Below are positions 7,090 through 15,670 of a DNA stretch of 64,000 bases, piece after piece. Numbering within the stretch: the stretch's first letter is position 1; each line of letters opens with the position of its first letter. This DNA is from a bacterium. Its GTDB lineage: Bacteria > Joyebacterota > Joyebacteria > Joyebacterales > Joyebacteraceae. Location of the stretch: assembly GCA_025782395.1 (NCBI GenBank), contig JALGZD010000046.1, positions 16,104 to 80,103 of the forward strand. The letters are read 5' to 3'. The translations under genes were made by a program, and so were the position numbers. The notes under the pieces were generated by a model that was given only the letters and a program-made list of their open reading frames with translations, did not search any database and was not told the origin of the DNA.

Positions 7090-9444
7090 CTACGCGGGCT
7101 TCTCCTCCCCGGAATCCTCATCGGCCTCGACCGGTTCTTCGATAACCGTGGTCTCAGTGGACGCATCATCAGAAGGCACGGCTTCCGTCTCCGTCTCGGC
7201 TTGCGTCTCGGGTGCGGCCTCATCGGTCTCGACGGACGTGTCGCCAGAAGCTTCGTCGCAAGGCACGGCGTCGGTCTCCGGCTCGGCCTCATCGGCTTCG
7301 ACCGGTTCTTCGATAACCGTGGTCTCAGTGGACGCGTCATCAGAAGGCACGGCTTCCGTCTCGGGCGTGGTCTCATCGGCCTCGCCACCAGCGGCGCCGC
7401 TTTCCTCCTCCGGTTCCTCAATCACTTCAGGCTCGAGCAGCTCCGGGCGGACGTTGTGAGATTCCACGTAGTCCTGGAGAACCTCCTGAGGCTGCTTCTC
7501 CATATACGTCCGGACGGAGAGCACAATCCTCCTGTTTTCCGGAGACACCTCGATAACTTCGAGTGGAAGAACATCGCCCGGCGCGAAACGAGCCTCGATC
7601 TGGCTGATCTCGGTGAGCGCCAGGTGCGACATCGGGACGAATCCCTCGACATCCTCCGGCAGGTCTACGACTATCCCCGACTTGTGGATTCTGCTCACAC
7701 TTCCTGCCGTCTGGGTGCTGACTGCATAAGTCACAGCGAGCTCGGCCCAAGGGTTCTCCTGACACTGCTTGATCCCGAGTGAGATCCTGTGCCGGTCCTT
7801 GTCGATTCCGAGCACCATGATCTCGACTTTCTGGCCTCTGTGCAGCACCTCGCTCGGATGCTTGATCCGCTTCGTCCACGACATGTCAGAAATGTGGACG
7901 AGGCCGTCCATTCCCTCTTCCAGCTGAACGAACGCACCGAAGTCGGTCAGATTTCGAACCCTGCCCTCGATTCTAGTGCCGATCGGGTACTTGGCGTCGA
8001 GATCCTGCCAGGGGTCGTTCTCCGTCCGCTTGAGCGAGAGGGAGACCTTCTCGTCGGGCTTGTTCACGTTGAGGATCTTGACTTCAACAATGTCGCCGAT
8101 CCCGAGGATCTTCGAAGGGTGGCGAATATGCTGGGTCCACGACATCTCCGAGATGTGGATGAGGCCTTCCACGCCTTCCTTGAGCTCGATGAATGCGCCG
8201 TAGTCGGTGATCGAGACCACCTTGCCGCGCACGCGCGAGCCAACCGGGAACTCCTTCTCGACGTTCTCCCATGGATACTCGGCCAGCTGCTTGAGACCCA
8301 GTGAGATTCGCTCACGCTCAGGATCGTAGTTGAGGATCTTGATGGTGAGCTCGTCGCCGATCGCGACCAGTTCTGAGGGATGACGAATCCTGCCCCAACT
8401 CATGTCGGTGATGTGCAGCAGTCCGTCGATTCCTCCGAGGTCGACAAAGGCGCCGAAGTCAGTGATGTTCTTGACGATGCCCTGGCGTATCTGACCGACT
8501 TCGAGCTCCGCAAGGAGCTTGGTCTTCTTCTCCAGGCGCTCCTCCTCAAGGACCACGCGTCGCGAGATGACGATGTTGCGTCGGCGCTTGTTCACCTTAA
8601 GAATGCGGAAACTGAGTGTCTGCCCAAGGAGTTCCTCCAGATTGGGAATGCGCCTTAGAGCAACCTGGGAGCCTGGAAGGAACGCCTCGACGCCGAACAG
8701 GTCGACCTTGAGACCACCCTTGATTCTGCGCTTCGGTATGCCCTCGACGATCGTCTGCTCATCGTGGGCTTCCTTGATCTTGTCCCAGACCTCCAGGAAG
8801 TCAGCCTTGCGCTTGCTGACCTTGACCTCTCCGTCTCTGTCCTCGGTTGCTTCGAGCAGGACGCTTATCTCGTCGCCGACGGAAATCGACGATGGATCCC
8901 GAAACTCCTCTATCGGTATCCGTCCCTCCGATTTGAAACCGATATCGACCATGATCTCGGAACTGGTGATCGAGAGAACCGTGCCCTTTACGAGTTCACC
9001 CTCATCGATCGATCTCAAGGTCGAGTCGTACATCTCGAACATCTGAATGTACTCGTCCCTTGTGTAGCCGAGTTCCTCCAGATCCTCTTCGGTTGGGACG
9101 GGGAGTATCTGTTCCTTGACTTCCTCGGGCTCAGCGTCCGGGTCCTGGTCTGTCCCGGGCTCCGTGCCCTCCGTCTCGGTTTGATCCGCATCGTCTCCCG
9201 GGTGATCCGTGTCCGCGACGGGTGCAGACTCATCAGGGGAATCAGCAACGGTATCCGGGCTGTCATCGGATAGCTCAGCATCCGTGGCCACACCAGTGAG
9301 TTCCGACTCTTCTTCGGTCGTCTCAGTCGGGCAATCAGTCACGGCTTCCGGCTCCGCATCTACGATTGTCTCGATCGTCTCTTCGTTCGTGTCCTTCTCA
9401 ATGGAAGGCTCAGTGTTGAGTTCCCTATCCGTGTCTTCGAACAT
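7090..9444 (-). CDS. rpsA: Ribosomal protein S1 with long acidic N- and C-terminal extensions
   Basis: Binds mRNA on the 30S subunit and helps translation start. Six S1 domains are visible: about residues 148-213, 230-296 (degenerate), 316-386, 401-473, 487-559 and 575-646, with the usual DFGAFV and GLLHIT/GLVHIS motifs in domains 3-5. At 784 residues it is over 200 longer than E. coli S1. The excess is an acidic tail of about 110 residues at the N terminus and about 120 at the C terminus, rich in Glu, Asp, Thr and Ser. The C-terminal tail contains a duplicated block encoded by a near-identical DNA repeat. It follows ispH by 42 bases in the same operon. Confidence 0.96.
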   Translation of the reverse strand: MFEDTDRELNTEPSIEKDTNEETIETIVDAEPEAVTDCPTETTEEESELTGVATDAELSDDSPDTVADSPDESAPVADTDHPGDDADQTETEGTEPGTDQDPDAEPEEVKEQILPVPTEEDLEELGYTRDEYIQMFEMYDSTLRSIDEGELVKGTVLSITSSEIMVDIGFKSEGRIPIEEFRDPSSISVGDEISVLLEATEDRDGEVKVSKRKADFLEVWDKIKEAHDEQTIVEGIPKRRIKGGLKVDLFGVEAFLPGSQVALRRIPNLEELLGQTLSFRILKVNKRRRNIVISRRVVLEEERLEKKTKLLAELEVGQIRQGIVKNITDFGAFVDLGGIDGLLHITDMSWGRIRHPSELVAIGDELTIKILNYDPERERISLGLKQLAEYPWENVEKEFPVGSRVRGKVVSITDYGAFIELKEGVEGLIHISEMSWTQHIRHPSKILGIGDIVEVKILNVNKPDEKVSLSLKRTENDPWQDLDAKYPIGTRIEGRVRNLTDFGAFVQLEEGMDGLVHISDMSWTKRIKHPSEVLHRGQKVEIMVLGIDKDRHRISLGIKQCQENPWAELAVTYAVSTQTAGSVSRIHKSGIVVDLPEDVEGFVPMSHLALTEISQIEARFAPGDVLPLEVIEVSPENRRIVLSVRTYMEKQPQEVLQDYVESHNVRPELLEPEVIEEPEEESGAAGGEADETTPETEAVPSDDASTETTVIEEPVEADEAEPETDAVPCDEASGDTSVETDEAAPETQAETETEAVPSDDASTETTVIEEPVEADEDSGEEKPA
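7118..7191 (-). repeat. Near-identical 74-bp direct repeat in the rpsA tail, copy A
   Basis: Differs from copy B at two positions only. It encodes the block EAVPSDDASTETTVIEEP and flanking residues near residues 752-776 of S1. It is in frame, 171 bp from copy B. Confidence 0.9.
7289..7362 (-). repeat. Near-identical 74-bp direct repeat in the rpsA tail, copy B
   Basis: The partner of the copy at 7118-7191. It encodes the same peptide block near residues 695-719 of S1. The near identity at DNA level suggests a recent duplication or gene conversion. Confidence 0.9.
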
Positions 9445-9486
9445 CCTGTGAACTGTCTCCTCTCTCGAACACCAGTACTCTGCCGG

Positions 9487-10362
9487 CTAAGGGCGGCTTT
9501 CCTCCCCGGTGTCTCCTGGGGCCTGAATTCCTTCGACCGCACTGACCACATCATCCACGATCCACTGCGGGGTCGAAGCGCCTCCTGTGATTCCCACTTC
9601 CTCTTTGCCCTCAAACCACTCGGGCTTGAGCTCTTCAGCTGTTTCTATGTGGTAGGCGTCGCAACCTGCCTCACGACAGAGTTTCCAGAGACGCCTGGTG
9701 TTTGCGCTGTTCTTCCCCCCCACGACCAGCATGACATCCACACGCCGAGCAAGTCCCAGCGCATTGACCTGGCGCTCGAATGTCGCCCGGCAGATCGTGT
9801 TGAAGACCTTTATCTCCTTGGATCTCTCAAGGAGGCGTCCCACCACCGCCGTCAGATGGCCGAGTGGCTGCGTGGTCTGGCAGACGACGCCCACCTTTGT
9901 CTCCTTTGGAAGCCCGTCCAGTTCCTCCGGGCCGGCTATGACCGTCGCCGGGAAAGACAGACCTCCCGCAATCGAGAGAACCTCCGGATGATCCTCCTCT
10001 CCCACGATGACTACCGCGTAGCCCTCGTCCGCGAGCTGCTCAGCCCGCTCCTGCGCCTCCTTCACGAAGGGGCAGGTGGCGTCCACCAGGTCGATGCCTC
10101 GTCGTCTTGCGTCCTCCAGCACCTTGCGCGGGAGACCGTGGGAACGGACTATCATTGTTCCCCCAGTCAGATCCCCGAGATCATCGACGACTCTGAGGCC
10201 CTCCTGCTCCAGTTTCGCGACGACCTGGGGATTGTGTATGATCGGCCCCAGAGTGAAGATGGGCGCGTTCCGCACGTGCTTGTGAGCGGCGTCGAATGCT
10301 ATCTTGAGTGCCCGCTTTACTCCGAAACAGAAACCGGCGCATGGGGCGACAGATACTCTCAA
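9487..10362 (-). CDS. ispH: 4-hydroxy-3-methylbut-2-enyl diphosphate reductase IspH
   Basis: The last enzyme of the methylerythritol phosphate route. It reduces HMBPP to IPP and DMAPP with a [4Fe-4S] cluster. The three cluster cysteines are in PCAGFCFGV (Cys12), DATCPFV and NTICRAT; SHG and HPE motifs of the active site are also present. I start it at the TTG at 10362, overlapping the plsC stop, because LRVSVAPCAGFCFGV then matches the family N terminus and AGGAGAGG lies 8 bases upstream. The longer open frame to 10512 lies inside plsC and looks non-coding. This gives 291 residues, a normal length. The ispH-rpsA neighbourhood is also known in Firmicutes. Confidence 0.95.
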   Translation of the reverse strand: MRVSVAPCAGFCFGVKRALKIAFDAAHKHVRNAPIFTLGPIIHNPQVVAKLEQEGLRVVDDLGDLTGGTMIVRSHGLPRKVLEDARRRGIDLVDATCPFVKEAQERAEQLADEGYAVVIVGEEDHPEVLSIAGGLSFPATVIAGPEELDGLPKETKVGVVCQTTQPLGHLTAVVGRLLERSKEIKVFNTICRATFERQVNALGLARRVDVMLVVGGKNSANTRRLWKLCREAGCDAYHIETAEELKPEWFEGKEEVGITGGASTPQWIVDDVVSAVEGIQAPGDTGEESRP

Positions 10363-10964
10363 TCTCCCGTCCTCTCCTTCGCGAGTGCGGCTATGGCATC
10401 CATCACACGCTGGGTGAGACTGCGATAGGCCTCTTTCGTCGCCGGTCCCTCGACGGGCACGGGCTTGCCGAATGTCAGTCTCAGCTCCGCTCGGTTCACT
10501 AAACACTGCCACATCCTGTCGGATCCCGTGATATGCGCAGGGATCACGGTCGCGCCGCCGGCGTGAGCCACGTATCCCACCCCGGCCTTGGCCCTTCCCA
10601 GCCGACCTGTCTTGCTCCTTGTGCCTTCAGGGAACACGACAAGCACCCCACCCCGCTTGAGGACCTCGATCGCACGCCTCAGCCCGCGGGCGTCGGTGCC
10701 GCAACGACTGAGCGGGATGGCGTTGAGGTTGCTGATGAGATTGCCAAAGAGCCTGTTTCGAAAGAGCTCCTGCTTCGCCAGAAAGTGTACGCGCCGCCGG
10801 CACGCCAGCCCCACAAGAACCGCGTCCCAGTTGGAGATATGGTTGCTCGCAAGGACGACCGGACCCGTACCTGGAATAACCTCGCACCCCGATTCCCAGC
10901 GTCCCCAGAGCAGTCTCATCGTTGTTCTCAAGACGGAGCACAGAATTTGGTACGGAAGCTTCAC
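10359..10964 (-). CDS. plsC: 1-acyl-sn-glycerol-3-phosphate acyltransferase
   Basis: Transfers an acyl chain to lysophosphatidic acid to make phosphatidic acid at the inner membrane. The HX4D catalytic motif is NHISNWD near residue 41, and the glycerol-phosphate site is FPEGTRSKTG. The length of 201 residues is typical of the short PlsC form. The GTG start overlaps the cmk stop (GTGA), and its own stop overlaps the ispH TTG, so cmk, plsC and ispH are translationally coupled. Acyl specificity cannot be judged. Confidence 0.93.
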   Translation of the reverse strand: MKLPYQILCSVLRTTMRLLWGRWESGCEVIPGTGPVVLASNHISNWDAVLVGLACRRRVHFLAKQELFRNRLFGNLISNLNAIPLSRCGTDARGLRRAIEVLKRGGVLVVFPEGTRSKTGRLGRAKAGVGYVAHAGGATVIPAHITGSDRMWQCLVNRAELRLTFGKPVPVEGPATKEAYRSLTQRVMDAIAALAKERTGD

Positions 10965-11680
10965 TCGCTCTCCTCCGTATGCTCGGTACCACCGCCTGCC
11001 TCATTTCCTGCCGGGTCGTGCGTAGCACCTCGTTCGCGGGTCAGCCTTATGACCGCGTCCACCTGTTCTTCTATGGTAAGACCCGTGGTATCAAGTTCGA
11101 CGGCGTCCTCCGCTTTCACGAGCGGACTATCCTGCCGTGTCGAATCCCGTCTGTCCCGCTCCCCGATCTCCTCAAGCACATCCGCCAGACTGGTCGGCTC
11201 GCCACGCTTCTCCAGATCTCGCAGGCGTCTACGGGCTCTCTCTTCGATCGAGGCGACGAGAAACACCTTGAGATCGGCATCCGGGAAGACGACCGTGCCG
11301 ATGTCGCGGCCCTCCATGACGCTGTCGATGCTGTGGCCGAGCCTGCGCTGCTGCTCGACCATCGCGCGTCTGACGCGCGGGACTGTGGACATCACCGAAG
11401 CGGCGTCGCTGACTTTCCGGGCACGAATGGCCTCGCTCACATCCTTGCCGTCGAGATAAACCGGTCCCCTCCCCCGTTCCGAGAGGACGATGTCAGCTTC
11501 CTCGGCGATGCGGGCCAGCGACGCGCGGTCATGCATAGCAACTCCAGCTCTGAGAGCACGGAGCGCCACCGCGCGATACATCGCGCCGCTGTCGATATAG
11601 GCAAAGCCCAATCGACCGGCGACCAGTCTGGCGGTCGTACTCTTGCCCGATGCTGCCGGGCCATCGATTGCGATGATCAG
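10961..11680 (-). CDS. cmk: Cytidylate kinase, probable CTG start
   Basis: Phosphorylates CMP and dCMP. The phosphate-binding loop IDGPAASGKSTTARL is followed by FAYIDSGAMYRAVAL, the CMP-binding GRDIGTVVFPDA, and the lid RRLRDLEKRG. The first ATG/GTG/TTG codon in this frame is the TTG at 11611, which would remove the P-loop. Upstream of the P-loop there is no ATG, GTG or TTG before the in-frame TAG. The best start is the CTG at 11680, with AGGGTG 5 bases upstream, giving 239 residues, close to the family length. ATC codons just downstream are the alternative. It is the first gene of the cmk-plsC-ispH-rpsA operon. Confidence 0.9.
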   Translation of the reverse strand: MIIAIDGPAASGKSTTARLVAGRLGFAYIDSGAMYRAVALRALRAGVAMHDRASLARIAEEADIVLSERGRGPVYLDGKDVSEAIRARKVSDAASVMSTVPRVRRAMVEQQRRLGHSIDSVMEGRDIGTVVFPDADLKVFLVASIEERARRRLRDLEKRGEPTSLADVLEEIGERDRRDSTRQDSPLVKAEDAVELDTTGLTIEEQVDAVIRLTRERGATHDPAGNEAGGGTEHTEESE

Positions 11681-11760
11681 GTGTGCACCCTATTCGAGAG
11701 AGGTTGGAAGTTAGAGGCCTAGCCTATGGGGTATCCCCTGTCTATCGCACTTTGAACCAT

Positions 11761-11789
11761 ATGATAGACCAATGCATGGCAGCGCGCAA
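11761..11789 (-). promoter_or_regulatory. Sigma-70-type promoter of the cmk operon
   Basis: TTGCGC (11784-11789), a 17-bp spacer, then TATCAT (11761-11766). Transcription would start near 11754, leaving a leader of about 74 bases that contains a small GGGG/CCCC hairpin before the CTG start. It lies in the 131-base gap between rluB and cmk. Confidence 0.6.
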
Positions 11790-11811
11790 GGCCTTTCCTG
11801 TGTTCGTTCTT

Positions 11812-12537
11812 CTACTCAGTATCGAGCTCCACAGCTTCCCTGAGAACTTGCAACTCACGTTCTGTCAGGCTTCTTGAGTGGCCGGGCTTGAGGTCTCCGA
11901 GTTCGATCGGACCAATCCTCACGCGCCTGAGGCTTCGCACAGAGTGCCCCGCCGCCTCAAACATGCGTCTGATCTGCCGTTTGCGTCCCTCGTGGATCGT
12001 GATTCTGCAGGTGGATCGGTTGTGTGAAGTCGACACCGAGTCGATCGTGGCCGGTGCTGTGACCGTGCCGTCAAGCGAGATACCACGCTCCAGCCGGCGG
12101 ACGCTCTTCTCCGACAGGACCCCTCCCACCAGAACCTCGTAGACCTTGTCCAGTTCGAAAGACGGATGTGACACGCGATGCGCCAGCTCTCCGTCGTTCG
12201 TCATGATCAAAAGTCCATCGGTATCCACGTCCAGTCGGCCGACCGGTATCACACCTGCAAGGCTGCGCGGCACGAACTCAGCCACGGTCTTGCGACCCTG
12301 CGGATCGTTCATCGTCACGACGTAGCCGATCGGCTTGTTCACAATGATGTAGGTAGCTTGCTCCGGAAGGCGAACGCGATGCCCATCTACCTCGACGCAA
12401 TCCGAGTCGGGATCTACAGTCACGCCGTGCTCCCTGACGGTGCGACCGTTGATCCGGACCCTTCCGGACACCACTATCCTGTCGGCGCCCCTTCGGGACG
12501 CCACTCCGGCTCGCGCCAGGAAACGGTTAAGCCTCAT
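11812..12537 (-). CDS. rluB: RsuA/RluB-family 23S rRNA pseudouridine synthase
   Basis: Makes pseudouridine in rRNA. An N-terminal S4 RNA-binding domain (MRLNRFLARAGVASRRGAD) precedes the catalytic domain, whose active-site aspartate is in VGRLDVDTDGLLIMTNDG. I use the ATG at 12537, which matches the family N terminus and overlaps scpB by 11 bases; a TTG at 12549 would add four residues. The scpA-scpB-rluB order is common in many phyla and supports RluB rather than RsuA or RluE, but the exact target base is inferred. Confidence 0.92.
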   Translation of the reverse strand: MRLNRFLARAGVASRRGADRIVVSGRVRINGRTVREHGVTVDPDSDCVEVDGHRVRLPEQATYIIVNKPIGYVVTMNDPQGRKTVAEFVPRSLAGVIPVGRLDVDTDGLLIMTNDGELAHRVSHPSFELDKVYEVLVGGVLSEKSVRRLERGISLDGTVTAPATIDSVSTSHNRSTCRITIHEGRKRQIRRMFEAAGHSVRSLRRVRIGPIELGDLKPGHSRSLTERELQVLREAVELDTE

Positions 12538-13411
12538 CGAGGGGGTCAATGAGCTTGCGGTCCTCTATTGCGTGCATCGAGTCGTCGCAGCACGGCGGCC
12601 CGGCCTCCGCAGGATCCGTCTCTGCAGCGTCCAGAGCCGTATCGGGCAGGTGAGGCTTCCCGGCAGAGTGACTGTGTTCCGCCGAGGAAGGCGCAGGCGC
12701 TTGTTCCTGGATCGCCTCTGCACCGTCGCCGAACTCCGATTCCGCCGGTGACGTGATTCCGGCCGCATGCGCTTCGTCCCCAGCCGCGTTCTCGGCTTCG
12801 CTCGCGACGGCGGCCACACCTGCGAGGTGTTCGGCTCCGTTGATAGTCATTGCCAGCTCTCCGGGAGGGAGCCCAAGGACCTCGGAGAACTCCTCGAGAC
12901 GAGGTAGATCGGTGATTGTGCTAAGGCCGAAATACCTCAGGAACTCCTTGGTCGTTCTGTACATGAGTGCGCGGCCCATGCCCGGAGCACGCCCGGCGAT
13001 CGCGACCACGTTGCGCTTGAGGAGTGTAGAGAGAACGCCACTCGAATCCACTCCTCTGACAGCCTCGATCTCGGCCCGCACGATCGGCTGCTTGTACGCG
13101 ATGATGGCCAGGGTTTCAAGGGCCGCCTGACTGAGTTTCGAAGGCACTCGGCCCTTGTGGAGTTCCCGTATCCACTTGGAGAACTCGGGCTTGCAGTAGA
13201 GCTGCCATCCACCCGCGACCTCCGTGATCGCGAAAGCGGACCCCACCTCTGAGTACTGCCTGCTGAGATCCTTGATCGTCTCTCTGATCTCCGCACGGCC
13301 TGCTCGAAGTCGGCTGTCAGGACCTCCGCAGATCTCGACGATCTTGTCGAGCCGGATGGGGATGTCCGCCGCGAACAGGAGCGCCTCAACAACGCGTCTG
13401 AGATCGGTCAC
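12527..13411 (-). CDS. scpB: Segregation and condensation protein ScpB with acidic tail
   Basis: The winged-helix partner of ScpA and SMC in the bacterial condensin. The core of about 190 residues has the family signatures AALETLAIIAYKQPIVRAEI and EEFSEVLGLP. Beyond residue 200 there is a low-complexity acidic and alanine-rich tail of about 95 residues, longer than usual and probably disordered. The GTG start overlaps the scpA stop (GTGA). Confidence 0.93.
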   Translation of the reverse strand: MTDLRRVVEALLFAADIPIRLDKIVEICGGPDSRLRAGRAEIRETIKDLSRQYSEVGSAFAITEVAGGWQLYCKPEFSKWIRELHKGRVPSKLSQAALETLAIIAYKQPIVRAEIEAVRGVDSSGVLSTLLKRNVVAIAGRAPGMGRALMYRTTKEFLRYFGLSTITDLPRLEEFSEVLGLPPGELAMTINGAEHLAGVAAVASEAENAAGDEAHAAGITSPAESEFGDGAEAIQEQAPAPSSAEHSHSAGKPHLPDTALDAAETDPAEAGPPCCDDSMHAIEDRKLIDPLDEA

Positions 13412-14223
13412 TGCTGTCCCTCCGTCCTGGTCTTGATCTCGATCTCGCCGAACAGTAAACTCTGTGCTGCGATGATCTCTCCGAGGCGGATGAGCTCAAG
13501 AAGGGCGATGAATGTCGTAACAATCTCCGCTCTCCCGGAGGCGGAGCTGAACAGGTCGCGGAAGCAGATCATGTCTGAGTTGCGGATCCTCTCCCGTATG
13601 AACTCGAGCTGATCCTCGACGGAGATCTGGTCGAGATTGACTTCGTGGACATCGATCCGCTCAGGGATCCTCGCCAGCACTTCACGCAGGCAATCGACAA
13701 GATCGAAGAGCGTGACGTCTCTCAGGAAGTCGCCTGTTTCGATCTCGTCCTCATCCATGGTGTGATAGGCACTGGTGTCCACGCCATGCTGGAAGTGGTC
13801 GCGCCGTTGGAGTTCGTGGCTGGAGAGAGTCTGAGCGGCTTCCTTAAACCTCTTGTACTCGACGAGCTGGCGGACGAGCTGCTCTCTTGGGTCTTCCTCT
13901 TCCGCATTCTCATCGATCGGCCGAGGCAGCAACATGCGGACCTTGATACGAATGAGCGTGGCCGCCATCTCGAGGAACTCGCCGGCAAGCGCCAGGTCGA
14001 GCGTTTCCATCAGCCTGATGTATTCGAGATACTGACCTGTGACGGCAGCTATGGGAATGTCATAGATGTCTATCTCGTGCTCACGGATCAAGTGGAGCAA
14101 GAGATCGAGAGGGCCTTCGAATGCCTCAAGCCGGACCTCGTAGACGGGCCTCTTCACGATCGGAATCACAGGATCCGCGAGTGTCGACGCCTGCTGCGCA
14201 GGCCCGAGCGTGCCGTCAGTCAC
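13408..14223 (-). CDS. scpA: Segregation and condensation protein ScpA
   Basis: The kleisin subunit that bridges SMC heads. The N-terminal signature EGPLDLLLHLIREHEIDIYD starts near residue 35 and is followed by the helical SMC-neck-binding part. The C-terminal winged helix carries FIALLELIRLGEI near residue 245. At 271 residues the length is normal. It starts at a GTG with GGGAGAG upstream. It is first in a coupled scpA-scpB-rluB set. Confidence 0.93.
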   Translation of the reverse strand: MTDGTLGPAQQASTLADPVIPIVKRPVYEVRLEAFEGPLDLLLHLIREHEIDIYDIPIAAVTGQYLEYIRLMETLDLALAGEFLEMAATLIRIKVRMLLPRPIDENAEEEDPREQLVRQLVEYKRFKEAAQTLSSHELQRRDHFQHGVDTSAYHTMDEDEIETGDFLRDVTLFDLVDCLREVLARIPERIDVHEVNLDQISVEDQLEFIRERIRNSDMICFRDLFSSASGRAEIVTTFIALLELIRLGEIIAAQSLLFGEIEIKTRTEGQQ

Positions 14224-14316
14224 CTGGTTCTCTCTCCCTTTTCGCCCGCATCTGCTGTCCGCTTCTATTGCCCGCCTCCATTGCCGACATCTTCCACCGT
14301 CTTCTGCGAGACGCTA

Positions 14317-15666
14317 TCACCTCTTATTCTCCACGTCAAGGTCTCGGATTGCCCTCCGGACAAACTCAAGTTCCTCTGTCTTCGAAGTCACAAACCCGTC
14401 CAGACACGCTCGTCTCAGGTCAGCGAGGACTTCTCCCAGATGCGTTCCCTCCTCAAGCCCGAGGCGGATCAGGTCCGAGCCACCCAGGATAGGCCTGACG
14501 CTTTCGAGCTCGGACAGATAAAGCGTGACGCGTCCCGACGCGATCGATCCGGCCGAGGCAAGAACGACAGCCAGTGTCTCAGGGCTGAGGGGGGCAAGCG
14601 CGTCGTAGAGATCGCTCCTGCTGAGTTCGTTCTCCGATTCCAGACGCCCCCGCGCTGTCACCTCGAAGCGTGCGAGCTCGTCAATGAGGTTTCTCAGGGT
14701 TGCTCCTGAGCGGAGGCGGTTGAGGAGCGCTCCAGCGTCGGAGATGCTGAGTGCGCTCACCGCTGCGAGGAAACGGGTGTGCCACAGTGTTGCGGATCTG
14801 ATTGAGCCGATCGGGCTTTTCATGATCGCCGGGAGCTTGCTGAAAAGGCTGGGCGCGTTCTCCGGCAGGTGCCAGTTCGGGTGTATGCTTGGGAGCACTC
14901 CCAGTGAATCAAGTTGCTTCAGTGGCAACCAGATCTCATCCTCGCTCAGGATCAGGCGGATCTCGTTCATGATGCGTTCTCCGCTGACCGTGCTTATCAG
15001 ATCATGCTCAACAGCGTCCTGCAACAGCTTTTCGGTCAGTGGGTCCAGTTTGAACGAGAACCGGGCGGAGAACCTGACACATCTCAGAACACGTGTCGGG
15101 TCGTCCTCGAAACTGTGCTTGTGGAGGACACGCAACACCCCTGTCTTCAGATCTGCCCGGCCACCGACCGGGTCGAGCAATTCGCCGAATCGATCTGCGT
15201 TGATACGCACGGCCATCGCATTCAGCGTGAAGTCGCGCCGCTTGAGATCCAGCTCGATGGGATCCGGGGCCACATCGGGCAGCGCGCCGGGTCGGGCATA
15301 CGATTCTGATCTTGACGTGGCGATGTCCACTTTCACAGCGCGTCCCAGCACCAGGATGGCAGTCCCGAATCGACGGTGCTTCTTGACGTGTCCCTCGAGT
15401 TCGCGGGCGGCTGCCTCGGCGAAATCAATTGCGTCGTCCTCCACAACAATGTCGAGATCTTCGCAGGGGCGTTTCATCAGGGCGTCGCGAACGACACCGC
15501 CAACAACAAACGCGCCCACTCCGCGACCGTCGGCGATCTTTCCCAGATCGTGGAGCGCTTCCATTGCCTCGGGGGCGAGTGTGCTCGTGAGCGTCTTTGT
15601 CACGTCCTGGTTCCGCACGTGATGCTCCCGCTGTCTGTCCGGATGGCTGCCCAGCGGTGACCGCAC
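14317..15666 (-). CDS. cca: CCA-adding enzyme / poly(A) polymerase family nucleotidyltransferase
   Basis: A class II nucleotidyltransferase. It shows VGGVVRDALMKRPCEDLDIV with the catalytic aspartates, RRDFTLNAMA, and the nucleotide-recognition helix EDDPTRVLRCVRFSARF. At 449 residues it could add CCA to tRNA or poly(A) to RNA; these cannot be told apart by eye. No HD domain signature is obvious in the C-terminal half. It starts at the GTG at 15666, 4 bases after the xerD stop, with AGGGGA upstream. Confidence 0.88.
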   Translation of the reverse strand: MRSPLGSHPDRQREHHVRNQDVTKTLTSTLAPEAMEALHDLGKIADGRGVGAFVVGGVVRDALMKRPCEDLDIVVEDDAIDFAEAAARELEGHVKKHRRFGTAILVLGRAVKVDIATSRSESYARPGALPDVAPDPIELDLKRRDFTLNAMAVRINADRFGELLDPVGGRADLKTGVLRVLHKHSFEDDPTRVLRCVRFSARFSFKLDPLTEKLLQDAVEHDLISTVSGERIMNEIRLILSEDEIWLPLKQLDSLGVLPSIHPNWHLPENAPSLFSKLPAIMKSPIGSIRSATLWHTRFLAAVSALSISDAGALLNRLRSGATLRNLIDELARFEVTARGRLESENELSRSDLYDALAPLSPETLAVVLASAGSIASGRVTLYLSELESVRPILGGSDLIRLGLEEGTHLGEVLADLRRACLDGFVTSKTEELEFVRRAIRDLDVENKR

Positions 15667-15670
15667 CGGA

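Noticed and set aside
7118..7362. Repeated DNA that could suggest a CRISPR array
   Set aside because: There are only two copies, they are 74 bp long and in frame within rpsA, and no cas genes exist in the window.
12537..13411. The acidic C-terminal tail of ScpB as a frameshifted fusion
   Set aside because: The frame is continuous, the tail is low complexity, and the downstream rluB gene is intact in its own frame.
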